64,000 nt of DNA from Omphalotus guepiniiformis (GCA_028554645.1 JAQOOI010000073.1:1302001-1366000), one strand, 5' to 3'; positions 1-13,213 are shown, numbered from the stretch's first letter. Translations and numbers: made by a program. Notes: generated by a model from the letters alone, not told the origin.

Positions 1-2110
1 ATTGCGATAGCACGTGCTGGGAATTCCTCTGCCAAGATTTTCATATCACTGAGCAGATAAGTCCGAAGTCCGAATACCGCAACCGCTCAATCTTGCCTTT
101 TTATTTCCTCAATATGTACATTCTTCTTGAAACCCGTTACTAGTGCCGGTAGTCGAGCCAGGTGCCCTTTTCGCCAAGTACACGGTGGCATTATACAGTT
201 GCAAGAGAATACCGACTAATTAACCCGTTCATGAATGATATTAACTGGTCTCTCCTGAGATGGTGCGTCATCAGTAAATCGGGGAAACTGTTGTGAGGCG
301 TCGTGAGAATTTGAGCATCGTATAGATAAGATATGACATGATCATCAATTTTGACTCCCTATATAGAAGGTATCAACATCACGCGAAATTCTGACATGTT
401 ATAATCTTACCGTCAAAATTACACAACATTACAGGTTCACATACTCTTTATTCTCTATTAAGATGATTTGAGATATCGTATACCCATTATTGTACATATA
501 TATTCCCCCTGTATTTATTTTACAAAGCTGGTATATGCCTGTCATTTGTCATAAATACCTCAAGTTATTTCATAGAGAATGATTTTTTTCACTTGCAGCT
601 CTGTGATGCCTGGTGTGTGCTTGAAGCAATTATGTAGGAGATCCTCGCAAGGGTGCCGTTTGGTAGTAGGGAGAAAAATTTAAGGCAAAAAACTGAGAGG
701 TCAGAGAAGTGGAGTTGAACAGGTCTTGAACTATTAGGCTACTAGGCCGTGGTCCTGCTGCCGTCGTATGTACATAAGACGTCGGAGGACTTAGCAACAT
801 TCAAGTAGGACTTAGTGAATAAAATATCGCTGGGCGATCAATCAGGTGACATCATCTGTTACTAGGCCCCGGTCCGTGACTCCGTGGTCCGTGCGGCATC
901 AACATAAAATTCGTGATCTTGTTGATTTCCTCTCCGTCCCTCTTCTCTCTTCAACCACCACCTCTCCAACCACCACCACACCTACACCTACCTTTACATG
1001 TGATCTGGAAGGTACGTTGGAGTACTTCTTCCCATTTTATTATTATCTCACTCATTTAGGCCCATTGAAGGATAGGTATAGGATCATATCTCGCAGTCAA
1101 CTCTATGGGTTTTTGGTGTCAATTCAAGGTGCGTCGTATGTGCATGGTTGTGTCATGCATATCACTAAGTGGCTTTGTAGTGACTTTCATGGTTCATGAT
1201 GACAATGTTCGTTAGGGTACTGGCCGGTACAGTAAGTCTTCTTGCCTTTTGCCCTATATCTTGTCCTAATTAGGTCTGTTCAGGAAAGGTAATGGAATGA
1301 AACTAAACGGTATGCATTGCTCGCCCCATTCTCGGCCCTACAGTTACTAACTGACATGACATGTTCATAGGTTAATAGAGCTGTGAGATACGATTCTTCT
1401 GATTTCTGAGCCATGAGCGAGGGCCTTGTTATGTACTGAGTAGAAGATTTGATGTATTCTATACCTAATAGCAATTAAAATTTTCATCAACCATCTGTAT
1501 GCGAGGGATCATAAATGTGGCAGGATCATTGGCAAGTCACACATTTACTATCATTCACGAGCATGTTCAGTCAGAATTTTGTGTAGTATCAATAAGGTAT
1601 AATATTTTTAGTGTATGCCAGACCAGGTATAATAATTGTCGAAAAAAGTCCAAAGGTGTAATGAGTTAAAATCCCTTGCAATTTGATGCATAATATTATA
1701 GTCATATTACAGGTATTATGGCGGATTACCCGTGTTACGCGAATTTATAATCCGTCGCGGCATGTTCCCCAATTCAGTGATGGTAGTATTTCCTCCGACA
1801 TTCTCCCTTGTCGCTTGAATCCTGACCTTTCCCGACCGTCACAGAGTTCAACACGGTCCGGATCGAATTTGCTTTTGCCCCCGTCGTGACTTGAGTTGTA
1901 TCTCATCAGACTGGGGAACATTGGTATTTTCCGGAAAATTTTGCGGAACGAGTATCGAGGCACCGGATGCGAACGCACTTTTTATGCCATCACGAGGAAT
2001 ATCTCGAACGGGAGGCAGTTGATTAGAGGATCACGATACTTCATTAACATGCGATTTCGCCCAGTGCTTGCGTATATGGCGTAAATTTTTCTCCCCTGCA
2101 CCGGTAAATG
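1..2110. other. Intergenic flank, no supported gene
   Basis: Only short, compositionally unremarkable open frames occur here on either strand, with no recognisable domain and no consistent splice-linked frame. The first ~600 bases are AT-rich. A short T/C/A low-complexity stretch near 950-1000 gives a Ser/Thr/Pro-rich frame, but nothing upstream or downstream continues it. No terminal repeats or transposase fragments were recognised. Confidence 0.6.
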
Positions 2111-2115
2111 CTCGC

Positions 2116-2122
2116 TATAAAA
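2116..2122 (+). promoter_or_regulatory. TATA box of the PL4 gene
   Basis: A TATAAAA heptamer lies about 60 bases before the ATG at 2178, a distance that fits a short 5' leader. It precedes a gene with a clear secretion signal. Inferred from sequence only. Confidence 0.55.
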
Positions 2123-2177
2123 TAGCAAGCGGTTGTTGCATAGTTTTCCGTCCCAAACTACTTAGGTGTAGGCCAAC

Positions 2178-5041
2178 ATGTTGACTCTCCTTAAGGTTGC
2201 TGTTATTTCTGTGGCCCTGCTGCTACCGAGCGTTTTCGGATTTGGCGTAACGACGTCGGGGAACTCTCTCATTGTCGATACTTCGGGTGGTCTGATCTTT
2301 ACTGGTCAGTTCCTGAAATTCTATTGAGCTTCACAAAAGATCGCTCATCTTTTCAATTCCCTGTGCAGTCGATAGCACTACTGGAGATATCACGTCTATA
2401 AAATTCAATGGAATCGAAGCTCAGGATCAAAGTGGCAAGCACAGCCAGATTTCCTCTGGGATTGGAGCCTCGTGTAGTTGGGTTCAGACGGGGCATGATA
2501 ATAACTATATCAAGATTACGTGTACCACTAGTACACTCATACAGTTCGTTTTTGCATTTAGGTGTTTTGACCAGAGTCTCATTTGTTTGTTAGATACTAT
2601 GTCGCTCGTTACACAGATCCTGCCATTCATATGGCTACCTAGTAAGTCGATTCTACAGGCTGTTTCTTGTCATGGTACTAAACTGAATCTTGCGAATAGT
2701 ACCACAGCAGAGCCATCCGTTGGAGAACTCCGCTTCATCGCTCGCCTCAACAGGGCCAATCTTCCAAACGGTTACACTGTTTCTGATGTCAATGGTGGAA
2801 CTGCGATTGAGGGCAGCGACGTTTTCCTACTTAACGGGCAGACACGCTCCAAATTCTACTCGTCAAGACAATTCATTGATGACCAAGTACATGGAGTTAC
2901 GGGCAGCGGCATCGGCGCTTACATGGTACGCGATGTTTCGTTGGGCTTGTTCGTATAGTAACTTCAGTGTGTAGATCATTCCTGGCACTGGGTACGAATC
3001 TAGCTCTGGAGGACCATTCTTCCGTGATATCAACAACCAAGGAAGTAAGTATTGTCCGGTCGACCCTTATATCGCACATAGATTGTTCCTGACGATTCCC
3101 GTCGCACAGGTTCTCAGCAAGAGCTCTACTTCTGTAAGTTTTCTGTAGTATTTGATTCCAAAAGTTTGTCGCTCATTTTTCCTTCTCACTATAGATATGG
3201 TATTGCGCAGGACAGGTCCAATTTTGTGTATTACAGCTGACTGTCACTGTTTTAGAATTCTGGACATACGCAAACAGAAAGTAAGTGTTTGTAACCATCT
3301 TTCAATCACAAGCTGACACAAAAAATAGGTTATCGTCAGGGTTTGCACGGCCCTTAGTAGGTCCAATACTGAAGTTCATGACATCTGCATCTAATATTCT
3401 AATGGTATAGTGCCCTTTGGTTCACTACCGGTTCAGCACCGTCTAGCTCTATCGGTAAGTTGTATCTGTGCTTCCCGCTTAGATTTCCTGGGCCTCATAG
3501 TATGACATCAAGACACGGCTTTCTGGGATGGACTCAGCGTCCAGGGCTGGGTTACTCAAGCTAGTCGAGGTCGAGTATCCGGCAAAGCCACTGGCATTGA
3601 CTCTTCGTTTTCGAGTCTCATATCCGTTGGCTTCAGCAACTCTGCTGCACAGTACTGGTGAATTTGCCTGCATCCTAATGTGGTTTGACTGCGTCAATAA
3701 CTGATTCGAAACAAACCAAGGGTACGTACGGATACCAGCGGGAACTTTGTCAGTCCTTATATGAAGCCTGGCACATATACCATGACTCGTTAGTCTCCTT
3801 GATATGAAAGACCGGAATACCCCTGAACTTACTCATGTTTATAGTCTATAAGGTGGAGCTAGCTGTTGCGAGTCAAAGCGTAACTGTAAGTGCTGGGAGT
3901 GTCGCGACTTCCAACATTGCATCCACGGAGGCGGTAAGTTTTCGATTGCTTCGCTGAAAACCGATCTAGACCTTTTTTTGGCGTAGAATCCGACAGTCAT
4001 TTGGCAACTTGGTGATTTCGATGGTACACCCCGCGGTTTCTTGAACGCTGAGTGGGTCTAAATGTTCCATCTCGTTGTAGATTTACGTCTGAGCTGATCA
4101 TCTATTGCAGCATGATAGAGACTATGCAGTTAGTATCTGGAACCGAATTAGCGATATATGACACCTCACATAGAATGCTCATTCTCTAGCCCGAGCGACA
4201 GTCGAATGCATTCTTGGGGTCCAGGTGAGCTTCTGTCCTTCAGCGTGTTTGTTCATGCGATTCAGAAATCTAATTCGCTTCGAAACAGTGACCTACACTG
4301 TCGGCCAGCAAGACGTCGGTTACTTCCCGATGGCAGCCTTCAAGGTGAGTTCACGATCAGTGTCAGTGATGAAATTGAACCGATAATCTTGTTCGATAGG
4401 ATATTGGTGCTGTGACTGTTCGCTTTGGCTTAGAATCAGGCCAAGGTATGTTCCTTCAATCGCCTGTGAAATACACTATTGATCACGTATGTATATGACT
4501 GTACATCTAGGGGGCGCTCGAACTCTTGAGATTGGCACTACCCTTGCCTTTGCTGGTACGTACATTCAAGGCGTTCGTCCAGGGCTTAACGTTCACTCAT
4601 TATTCTTTTCCGAAGGCGGTCGACCACAGGTCACAATAAACGGCTGGACTGGGCCAACCCCTGCTGCCCCCTCTCAACCCGATTCAAGAGGTGAGCCGCT
4701 ACCCGTTTCCTTGGTTATATTCTTAACGAAGATATCTTCAGGTGTTACGCGTGGCACATGGCGAGGAAATGTAAGTGCCGTCAAGCAATTGATTTTGAAT
4801 TGAGGGCATGTACGTATTGACAATATCCACAGAACATCGTGTATACAGTCAGCATTCGTGCGTATTCATCTCTTACGTCTGTAAGTATCCTGGTCTCACC
4901 TATGCCTTGTCAATTGCAGCTTCGGGAGTTTTGACTACTGGCTCAACTGTAAACGTCATGACGATCAACATTGTATCCGGATCTTCTGGAAGTGATTTCT
5001 TGTCTCCCAACTTCGTATTCGATGCATTGCGCCTCTACTGA
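2178..5041 (+). CDS. Secreted rhamnogalacturonan lyase (polysaccharide lyase family 4)
   Basis: Predicted to cleave the rhamnogalacturonan-I backbone of pectin outside the cell by beta-elimination. The ATG at 2178 opens a signal peptide (hydrophobic [15 protein letters not shown]), followed by the PL4-type start [20 protein letters not shown]. After splicing one reads [47 protein letters not shown] and [16 protein letters not shown]. These match the catalytic domain of Aspergillus-type PL4 enzymes. The middle part corresponds to the fibronectin-III-like domain. The end ([57 protein letters not shown] then stop) is the carbohydrate-binding jelly-roll domain. The gene is split by roughly twenty introns of about 50 nt, with some exons only tens of bases long, so no single frame shows the protein. 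The exon chain is incomplete in the 3.1-4.1 kb middle, where boundaries are uncertain. Family call is firm; intactness is not proven. It suggests plant-cell-wall degradation. Confidence 0.85.
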
Positions 5042-7198
5042 GGTTTTGACGTTAAGTGTCGACACACTTCCGCCATGTTTTTATTTAAAAATGATATGTT
5101 AGTCAATTCAAGTCATCTTACGCGTTCTTTTTGGTTCTGCCTGCTGCCAGGTCTCACCGTACTGTGTTTAGTTGAACTTCATTGATGCTGAAGGTGGGTG
5201 AAATGAGGTGAAATGTAAGTACTTACAGGCCGATTCGAGTGGAAGAAGAGAGTTTTAATCGACAGCACTGCCACTGCATATGGTTCGCTTTGATTCTGCG
5301 ATCCTGTTGTCATCACAACCTCTTGAACTTTCTTCACGCGACGCGCTTGGAATTACCTCAACTCGTAAGATGGACCGTTTCATCTTTCACCAGCTCAAGC
5401 GGGCTTGAAAAGGCTTGAAACACGACAACAATCTCCGCCGAATCTTCTTACGGGCACGGACAGGCACAGATCTTTTCAAACCTGGCCATCAAGATTCAAG
5501 AAGTTGCACTAACTGATTTGTAGGAGGTATTTGTGTAGCAGCAGTTAGTTCGATGTAGGTCATAATGATCGTGCTTGAGTACTGAATCATGTTTTCATCG
5601 TTTCATCATTCCAGCACAAGTAGTTATTGAAGTCGGGCAGCTCTAGCAAAAGGCGCATGTACAAAGTTCAGGGTGAGCTCTCTTTAGGAGTATATGACTC
5701 ATGTGACGCTTCGACTGAACATTGAAGATTTTACATTCAGTTAGGCTCCCAGGCTTCAAGTTTTCGTCCGAGATGGCGCATACGGGAAGCTCAGCAAATT
5801 TCCTTTCCTATTTCTTTTTTTGTAAGTCAGCTTTACGATATTTGAGGTGGTTCTCTGTAGGCGTTACACTTCGAAGAAGCATCTGGTGAATGGCTTTTTT
5901 TCTCTGTTCCTTTTTTTTCGAGATCTCGTATGGAATCTGAAACAACAGCTCGCATGTTTTACGTCGGCGGACCTTTGCTCGCGGCTTTGTGCTTGGAGGT
6001 TGTCGGTAAGTCGGTTTTCAATGGATGCTTTACTTCCTCTTCGTCGCTCAAAGCCCCAAATAGCTTTTATTGTAAACGCGCAGTCAGGTTAAGTAATATG
6101 GTACGATCTTCTATACCCGACTTTCGCTCAGAGCCCGCCACCTCGCTAGCCGCTGCTAGCCGTCGTAGCAATTTACGAAAGACACTTTGACATAGAGAGT
6201 CTGGGACACCCATACGGCGTACTCAGGACTGCTACCAAGTTGGGCTGGTGGTAAACGAATGAGTTGAAGCTTCAAAACGGTGACTGTTTCATGTCTCGCT
6301 CTGCTCCCATAATCTTGAAGCTGATGCATGACGCCCCCGCAATTACTATCCCCGGATTTTTTATATGCTATTCTTATCGTTCTGTAAGCTTATATGGAGC
6401 GATCCTTTGGTGAGTTTTCTTGATGCTCTGATGATCGTCTCGTCATGCTACTTAATGTTCGAGGGATGATGATTAAGAGACAGGTTGGCCGATTGTCGCA
6501 ATGGGTAATAATGTAACTTTTCACGAATAATACATCGTCAATTTCTCACAGCTAATTCCCGCACCTTGGATGAACGATTCATGCTTCAAAGTACCTAAGT
6601 TCTCTGTAAGTATCACCACGAGTCGTCGTCTGTCGTCGTGGGCCATTCGCGGCGAACCTAATAATTGGTCCTTCGGCATCACGGCACCCGTGGACTCGTG
6701 GACCGCGCAAAGCTGGACAAATTCAATCAAAAGATCTGATTATGAACGGATCACTGAAGTATCACTGATTGCGGGCCCAATTGCGATTGCTTGGAGTGCG
6801 TCCCTCCCCGGCAAAACAACAATGTCGCCGGCTCTTTCTAAACTTACTTAGTTCAACACACATCGTCCAATGTCTCTTCGTCTTCGCTTGCTTTCACTGT
6901 GTCATTTCAAGAGACGCTCAAATATGACCGGGAACGTTATTCATCATTATCATTTCTTAACCCCTTGGGATTATGTTCCGGGTCACCGGTTGCCTCCTTA
7001 CCAAACCTAATCTCACGAAGGGAAGCTAAATTGAGGCATCGAGGCCATTCAAAATAGTCATATCATATCAGCTCGCAAAGTTCCTCCTTGTCTTCTGCCC
7101 TTTCGTTCCGCGAGGCACCTCCGCCATCGAGTCCTACACAGCGTCAACTGGCCGCGGAGGCTGGAGGTCAGGATGCTACCATACGCTCTCAAGATTGT
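5042..7198. other. Intergenic, no supported gene
   Basis: Open frames near 5.85-6.2 kb and 6.5-6.85 kb have no recognisable domain and do not splice convincingly into the membrane-protein gene that follows. T-rich runs occur near 5810 and 5905. It could hold the leader of the gene at 7.2 kb or decayed sequence. Confidence 0.45.
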
Positions 7199-9248
7199 AT
7201 GGTTTGCATTGTCCCTATCAGGTGCGCCAATTTGCCCCCGGCTTTTCCGAGTGTTACTGAACAGATTTCGGTTATGTCGTTTCAAGGCCTACTTTCGTGC
7301 TGGGTGGTCTTAGGCGCTTTAGCAATTGCTGTTGGCTCCTACTGGGGTCCGCTACTCTATTGCATTGGATGTACTATCTTGGAGGGCGTGTTTTGCCTAG
7401 GTATGTGGCCCTTATGGTGCGCTACGAGTAGTTGCCTCATGTTCACCACGCAGGACTGATCTGGAGAATGAATCCTTTCCTTATGCCGCGTGCATTTTGT
7501 ATCGGTACGTTTATTCGTATGACATTCACTCTTGGATTTCAATCTTGGTATATATGATAGCACAAACAATCCTTATTGGTTTTGGGACTTTCCTACTTAC
7601 GGGCGTCTGTGCAACCTTTTCGATTGTGTCCAGCCTAGCCATCATGAAACCTGAAACTTGGGGTTTCAATGGAGACAAGTAGGTGGAACCTACTTGAATA
7701 TTCATTTGTGTCCTAACTCTGTCTAGGGCATTAGCCTGGCGTCCGGTGTACACACTCCCTACTCTCATCTTTCCTCTTATAGCATCCGCAGTACAGATAT
7801 CTGTCATTGTCAAGTTAGATGCAACACGTCCAGCTGACGGACTACAATGTGATGCGACTAACCCTGTCTGGTGAGTGCAGATATGTTAGTGTTTGACGTA
7901 TAGTTGCGCGCTCATCACAGAAAAAATCTTAGGGTACGATTTCTTGGTTACGCCGGTATTCCTCTTGCATTCTCTTTACCGTTCTCGGTTTTCTTTCTTC
8001 TGTCGATCATCCGCGTGTACAAAGCGCAACACCAGATTGTTACATCTTCACGTAATTTGCGGCACATCAATCATGATTCAAGTTCCAATCTTACGGCTTT
8101 ACCTCCACGGCGGACGCATCGTAAAGATTTAGGACGCGGTCTTGGATTAGGGACTCTCACGCCGCCTATACCCACTCCTCGCGCTATACCATCTCCTTCA
8201 CCCTCACTAGCATACCCTCCACAATCTCCAGGACGAGCACCAATATCCCCAGGCTTCTCGAGTCCAGCTCTTTCCGCTCGTCAGTTTCACCTTCCATTCA
8301 CCGGTGCGTCTGCCACTGCTTTTGATGGCTCTCAGCATGATCCTCTTGGTACATCGCATTCTTCCACGGTAGAGGACCCGCAGGAGTTTGTGCTCGATTC
8401 TCCAGTCTCGTCCGCTTTTCCGACTTTTGCGCCTCCAAGCAATCCTGGAACGCCGCCTAATCCCCGCGAATCGCCAGGTCATGGCCCGACAGAATATTTG
8501 AAGTACTATGGTTACAAACATGATTGGCCAGAAGTTCAAGGTCGTGTAAGATATTATTCACCTGCATCTGCGGATGTAGAAGCCGACTGGGATAACGATG
8601 ATGTTAGTTCCATACGATGGACGCATCATAGAGACGGCGATTACGATATTCACGAGGAATTCCGACGGAAAGAGACTGATGTCGAAAGTTTTGAAGAGGA
8701 CTATGTCATTATCGGAGAGCAGGGGGTCGGCAGTTATGTTGCTCGAAGTCTACGTGCGACTCCGACCTCGGGTTGTGAGTATAACAGTTTTGTTGCCTGA
8801 AATAGTTGATGGACTAACGATACGGATGATTTCTTAGCTCAGTTGCAGACTCAAGCTCGCTTTAATACAGACCCACAGCCCTTGCGGCGTATCGTTATAT
8901 TTCAACTGTACGTGAAACTTTGTTTGAATAATCAACGCATGGCTAACAAAATTCGCGCTGCAGCTCGTTCAATGTTGTTTTGTTTCTGGCTTTTATATCG
9001 ACACTAATTGATGTTATCGCACAACATACACGCCCTTCACCATTCGGAACACAGCATGTTGCTTTACTGCTCGCCGCTTGGGGTCCGGTATTCGTTTTCG
9101 GTTCGTTTTGCATTTTTTTTGATCGATTGTCGTATACATTCCTTTAGGAATAGTTGCTGAACTGACTTGCCTTGTGTTTTCGGAACTCATCCTTCTATAC
9201 GACAGACTATTACGTTCTGGCTTCCCAGAAGAATTTGACAAGCAATAA
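7199..9248 (+). CDS. Multi-pass membrane protein with GPCR-like topology
   Basis: Seven or so exons join in frame to the TAA at 9246-9248. Hydrophobic segments, in order, include GLLSCWVVLGALAIAVGS running into YWGPLLYCIGCTILEGVFCL, TILIGFGTFLLTGVCATFSI, PTLIFPLIASAVQISVIV, PLAFSLPFSVFFLLSIIRV, then FNVVLFLAFISTLIDVIA and VALLLAAWGPVFVFGIVAEL. Between the fifth and sixth lies a ~260-residue hydrophilic Pro/Ser-rich loop encoded by one long exon (about 7905-8776). Six or seven helices with a huge third cytoplasmic loop is the classic GPCR layout, but I cannot assign a fungal receptor class. The motif LIWRMNPFLMPRAFCIAQT precedes the third segment. In-frame ATGs exist at 7199 and 7274 and the start is undecided. 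A G-alpha gene lies 12 kb downstream, which is not evidence of partnership. Confidence 0.7.
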
Positions 9249-9600
9249 TTTGGGATATTCGGTGTTTGCATCTTTATAAATCAGTTGTTTTGTATTGATA
9301 GTATTACTCTTCTGGTTGACGATTAACATTGGTTTGATTGAGTGTTCCGATGTTCGTAAAATCATACACTGCAGTGGTTGACGGAATGGATGGTCCCCGG
9401 TGATTCGGCCGTAGTTCGGCCGTGCGCGTGAGATTGAAACTCCGAGCGGATAAGCGAGCGGACACTCAAGCATTTTCAGTTCCGCCTTTCTGCTTGTAAC
9501 ACTGATATACTAAAACATAGTATGTAAAATGACCTTGGTTCGATGTACTCCCCGCTGGCTCCTCCGTCATTTCTCACTCAGAAAAAGCTCCGGAATCGCA

Positions 9601-11755
9601 ATGGCACCCCACCAATTGCTGCTCCTTCTTCCCCCTGCTCCCCCAGACCCGCCAAGATCCCATTCGACTCGATTTGCGTGGCACTCTGACTCTGCACCAT
9701 GCAGTCAGTACTCTTTTCGCTCGGCTTCAGGTTCCGAACGTACTCTCAGTGCTAAGATCTCTCTGTTCTCCGTCGATTTACGCCGACGTCATCGTAGTAA
9801 AGTGTCTTGGACCGACGAACACCATCTCATGCTCGACCGCGACTACTCCGAACATTTACACGCGTACTATGTCAATGTTCTTACTTCCCCCGTTGTGAAT
9901 CTCCTCTCCCAGCTGAGGTCTCCAGTTATAGAGCAGCCTCTAAGCTTAGAAGCTAGGAAACTTGACCATGGTCAGCCAGTTGCACTTCGTCGCCACGGCG
10001 TTGAACATACTCTTGATAGGGGTTTCTATCATCTCAATAACTTCCGTCTATCCAGCGGTCCCGGGAGCTTCGCCGGTTTCTGCTAATACACCGGTCCTCA
10101 TTTTTATGGTATACCCTGCTTTATAGTGTGATGTCGTGCTCCATTGATTTCTTTCAGCCTCCAGGACTCCATGCAATGCCAGAGGGAGGTGAGTTCGTCA
10201 GTTCACCGCTGTTATCGTCACATCTTCAGGAAGTCTGGAAATCCAATTCGAATGCCAAGGTTATATACAGCGATCTCAAATCTCTTGTCATATTTCATCC
10301 CTTACCCACTTCATCGAATAACACCGTGATTTACGAGCACGTATCCCTCGACTCGGAACTTGTCGCCTTACGAGTGATCATTGCAGCGTACGTGTACGAG
10401 GCCCTTTCAGAAGGCGTCTTGTACAACGCATATCTAACCTTCCCCAAAACTATCGCAGCATGGGATGCTGTTGAAGTGGCAGGTTGTCTGCCAGATCCGA
10501 ACACATCAATGTTGTCAGACGAAGAGGTGCTCGCAACATACAAGCGTCACACGGACTTCGATCTGTATACACTGATGCATGATCCATCTCATGCTCTCCA
10601 ATTTCTACGCTGGAAAGCATGTATGCTGGAGACTATGACGCAGATCAAGAACTTACGACCGGGAGATGTTCTGTTTGCTTCGGCCAATGATTTCGCTAGA
10701 GCCGCTCATGTCATTCAACCGTACTGGTCAACCGATCTCGATGCGATACCTCGTTCGACTCTAGAGCTCGTCGATGCCACCAAACGCCCTAACATGCTCG
10801 ACGATCATACACGTTGCCAACTCAATGCATCTCAGAATTTTACATTGAAAATCCTCAGTGAATCACTCGGTGATGTCCATGCCACTGTGTATCGTTGTGA
10901 AATAGCCTCGATTGACGATGAACTTGTTTCTCCTGCACTGCCGCACTTGTGTGTGAAGCTTTTCGATGACCGCCTTTTCCGTGTCCACCCACCTGACGAT
11001 GATCCTGATGAGCTTGAACAAGCTGATATTCGTGCTGACGCTGCTTGGTGGCAAACGCTTCGGTACAGCGAGGATTGCGTTCGCAATGAACATGCAGCTT
11101 ACCAGCAGCTGGCATTTGCACAGGGTGCCCTTGTTCCTCAGTACTATGGTGCTCACAAGGTAGAGGTTTGATTAACGACCAGGGTCTTGACCCCTTCTGA
11201 TATTCTCGAACTCAGTTCTTCTTGCCAGACGGTAGTTGGTTGTGGGGAATATTGCTCGAGTATGTCTCCGGAGGGGCGCCAATTAAGAAAGTCGCTCCTT
11301 CGATGAATGATACAGAGCGTGCTACGCTGGTAAGTCGATTGAAGTCGATCGATACTATTCTGCTTTCATAATGTTCTCTCAATCCGCTTCGTTAGGTTCA
11401 AAACGCACGGCACGCTGTCCGCGCCTTACAGTACGCCGACATAAACCAGCACGATTGGCACGAAGGTCAGCTGCTGGTCCTGCGTCATCCAGTTCCTCAC
11501 GTCGTTCTTCTCGACTTTGCATGGGCAAATACAAGCACCGAACCTCAAGTGCACGAGACTGACGATTACACCAGCATGCTCAATATTCTTATGGATTCTC
11601 TGTCAGATGTGGGGACCATTCGAGATTTTGTGATTTCTCATTATGATAAACGTGAGGAATGGGACTGTGGGTGTGTGTCCTGTGTTAAGGACAGTAGTGG
11701 TAAGTATCGTACATTCAAAGCAGATGATCCGTATGCGTGGATCTATGACAAGTAG
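9601..11755 (+). CDS. Protein-kinase-like orphan protein
   Basis: Spliced exons give about 600 residues. The N-terminal half (LLSQLRSPVIEQPLSLEA, then HLQEVWKSNSNAKVIYSD) is unique to this family. The C-terminal half resembles the fungal protein-kinase-like fold. Around HLCVKLFDDRLF there is a beta-3-like Lys strand, then NEHAAYQQL, FFLPDGSWLWGILLEYV (hinge-like), a catalytic-loop-like HDWHEGQLLVL, and VVLLDFAWA, where DFA stands in for the DFG motif. Introns at about 11164-11216 and 11331-11394 restore the frame. The start is uncertain: the ATG at 9601 is in frame with the block shared with the deleted copy downstream. Substrate and activity are unknown. The altered DFG and unusual catalytic loop make a small-molecule kinase or a pseudokinase as likely as a protein kinase. 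Confidence 0.65.
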
Positions 11756-11873
11756 CTATAGGTCAAGTACCGTCTCAGTGTAGTTGTGGTATTGATTAAA
11801 ACACCCCTCCTCTTCATCGAGTCTCCCTTGAGTTTCTGTTCGCTCAGCACTGAAAGGACGCGTTCGCAACATG
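11707..11873. repeat. Duplicated 3'-end block, copy 1
   Basis: This covers the last codons and the 3' flank of the kinase-like gene. It is about 85-90% identical by eye to 13202-13390, including the stop-codon context AAGTAGCTATAGGTCAAGTA. Copy 2 carries an extra ~30 bases after that point. It shows the two kinase-like units are tandem duplicates. Confidence 0.8.
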
Positions 11874-12292
11874 GGTGTTACGAAGGTACTTAGCGAGTTA
11901 CGAGTGTTGTGTGAACATTGTATCTCCTCAAAGGCTTCTAGCGCTGAGGAGCCTTGGAGTGAGGCTCGGAGTGACTCAGAGGAGAGAAGACACCAATCAT
12001 GAATTACTATCAGTATGTAAAAACAAACTTTTTTTTTGGCAGCGTCGTAAGTAGGTCCTGTTCTCCGGTTCTCCGGGCCGAGTAAGTCTCTTCGCTTCTG
12101 GACCACCTCATCTCTGCGAGTCTGCCAGTACCAAAGTGAAAAGTGGCTATTCATTAGTCTGAAAAACATTCGATGCTCTCGAAATGGACTTTCATATCTT
12201 CAATTTTGAGATCACGAACACATTATTCTACTTTCCAGACTCTGCCCCAGCGAGGAATGCTCACAGCATCTATATCCTACGATACTACAAGA
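11874..12292. other. Intergenic between tandem kinase-like units
   Basis: No supported gene. A T9 run lies near 12030. The minus-strand open frames here are shadows of the duplicated 3' flank and have no recognisable domain. Confidence 0.5.
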
Positions 12293-13213
12293 ATGGCTAA
12301 CGAAATGGCTAGTACAGAAGCATCGCATGTAACTGACTGTCCGCATCGAGTTCTCCTTCAACCTCTTCCCCCTTCGCCGTTCCTATCAGTCAAGCACGAT
12401 TCACTCGAGCCTCCTTCTGACACGGCCTACGTCTCACTTCCAGTGAATGAATCGGACGCTACGTTGGTCTCGGTTGTTAGCCGGCTCTCTCGTATATTGC
12501 GCTGGTGGCACCACCGATCGAAAGTTCCCACTTTTTCTATGAAATCGTCCGAATTGTGCGTTTTCTGACGTTTCTCATGTCATTTGTCTCTAAGCTATTC
12601 TACAGAAATGATCCTCACGAATATCACAAAGCTGTTGTTGTATCGCCTGTGCTGCGCCTCCTCTCACAACTACGTTCGCGTGCATATGAGAACCCACTGT
12701 CCTTTTCACTTAGTGCCCCCTTTCCAGGTGAGTTGCCACTGTTGGCAAGTATCATCATAACTCATACACTCGTACATTCAGACGTTTCAGTTATAACCAT
12801 CATCCATGATCATAAACAACTGTCCGAAGACAGGGAGTGCCCCGCCCTCATCTTACTGGTGTGGTATCTGATCATCAAAGCCGTGTACTTCGCTCAAATA
12901 TCTCCAGCCTTTTAAAGCTCTTGGAGAGCCAGCTTTCTCTGCCATTTGCTCACCTCTCTTGACGACTAGTTTACGCGAGTTATGGAAGACGAGCTCCAAA
13001 AAGACGGTTCTCTGCAGTGACTTCGTATCTCTTCTTGCCCTTCATCAGCCGTCCACTGCGTCGGAAGATGTTAATCGAAGCGTGGTCATCGAGGAGGTCA
13101 AGCTTGACATATCACTCGCCTCTCTCCGGATCATTTTCGCTGCCTATGTCTGCGCTGGCTTACCAAACGATTTTCTTGCCATGCCATCTTTTCCTCAAGT
13201 CTCGTACATTTGA
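12293..13213 (+). pseudogene. Internally deleted tandem copy of the kinase-like gene
   Basis: The unit matches the N-terminal half of the gene at 9601-11755: VVVSPVLRLLSQLRSRAYE against VNVLTSPVVNLLSQLRSPV, and SLRELWKTSSKKTVLCSDF against HLQEVWKSNSNAKVIYSD. Similarity continues through LASLRIIFAAYV, matching VALRVIIAAYV. At about 13202 it jumps to the very last codons and 3' flank of the gene, so roughly 1.3 kb holding the whole kinase-like domain is missing. The remaining frame stops at 13213. The sequence TCGTACATT is present at both joined ends, which suggests a microhomology-type deletion. The upstream part also needs an intron or frameshift near 12566. A short protein could still be made, but the kinase-like fold is gone. 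Confidence 0.75.

Noticed and set aside
690..790. Possible tRNA-like or repeat sequence near a run of TAGGCTACTAGGCC
   Set aside because: No cloverleaf arms or A/B boxes could be fitted.
11756..12169. Minus-strand frame resembling another at 13249-13461
   Set aside because: Both lie in the duplicated 3' flank of the kinase-like gene. The shared peptide reflects DNA duplication; the frames diverge outside the block.
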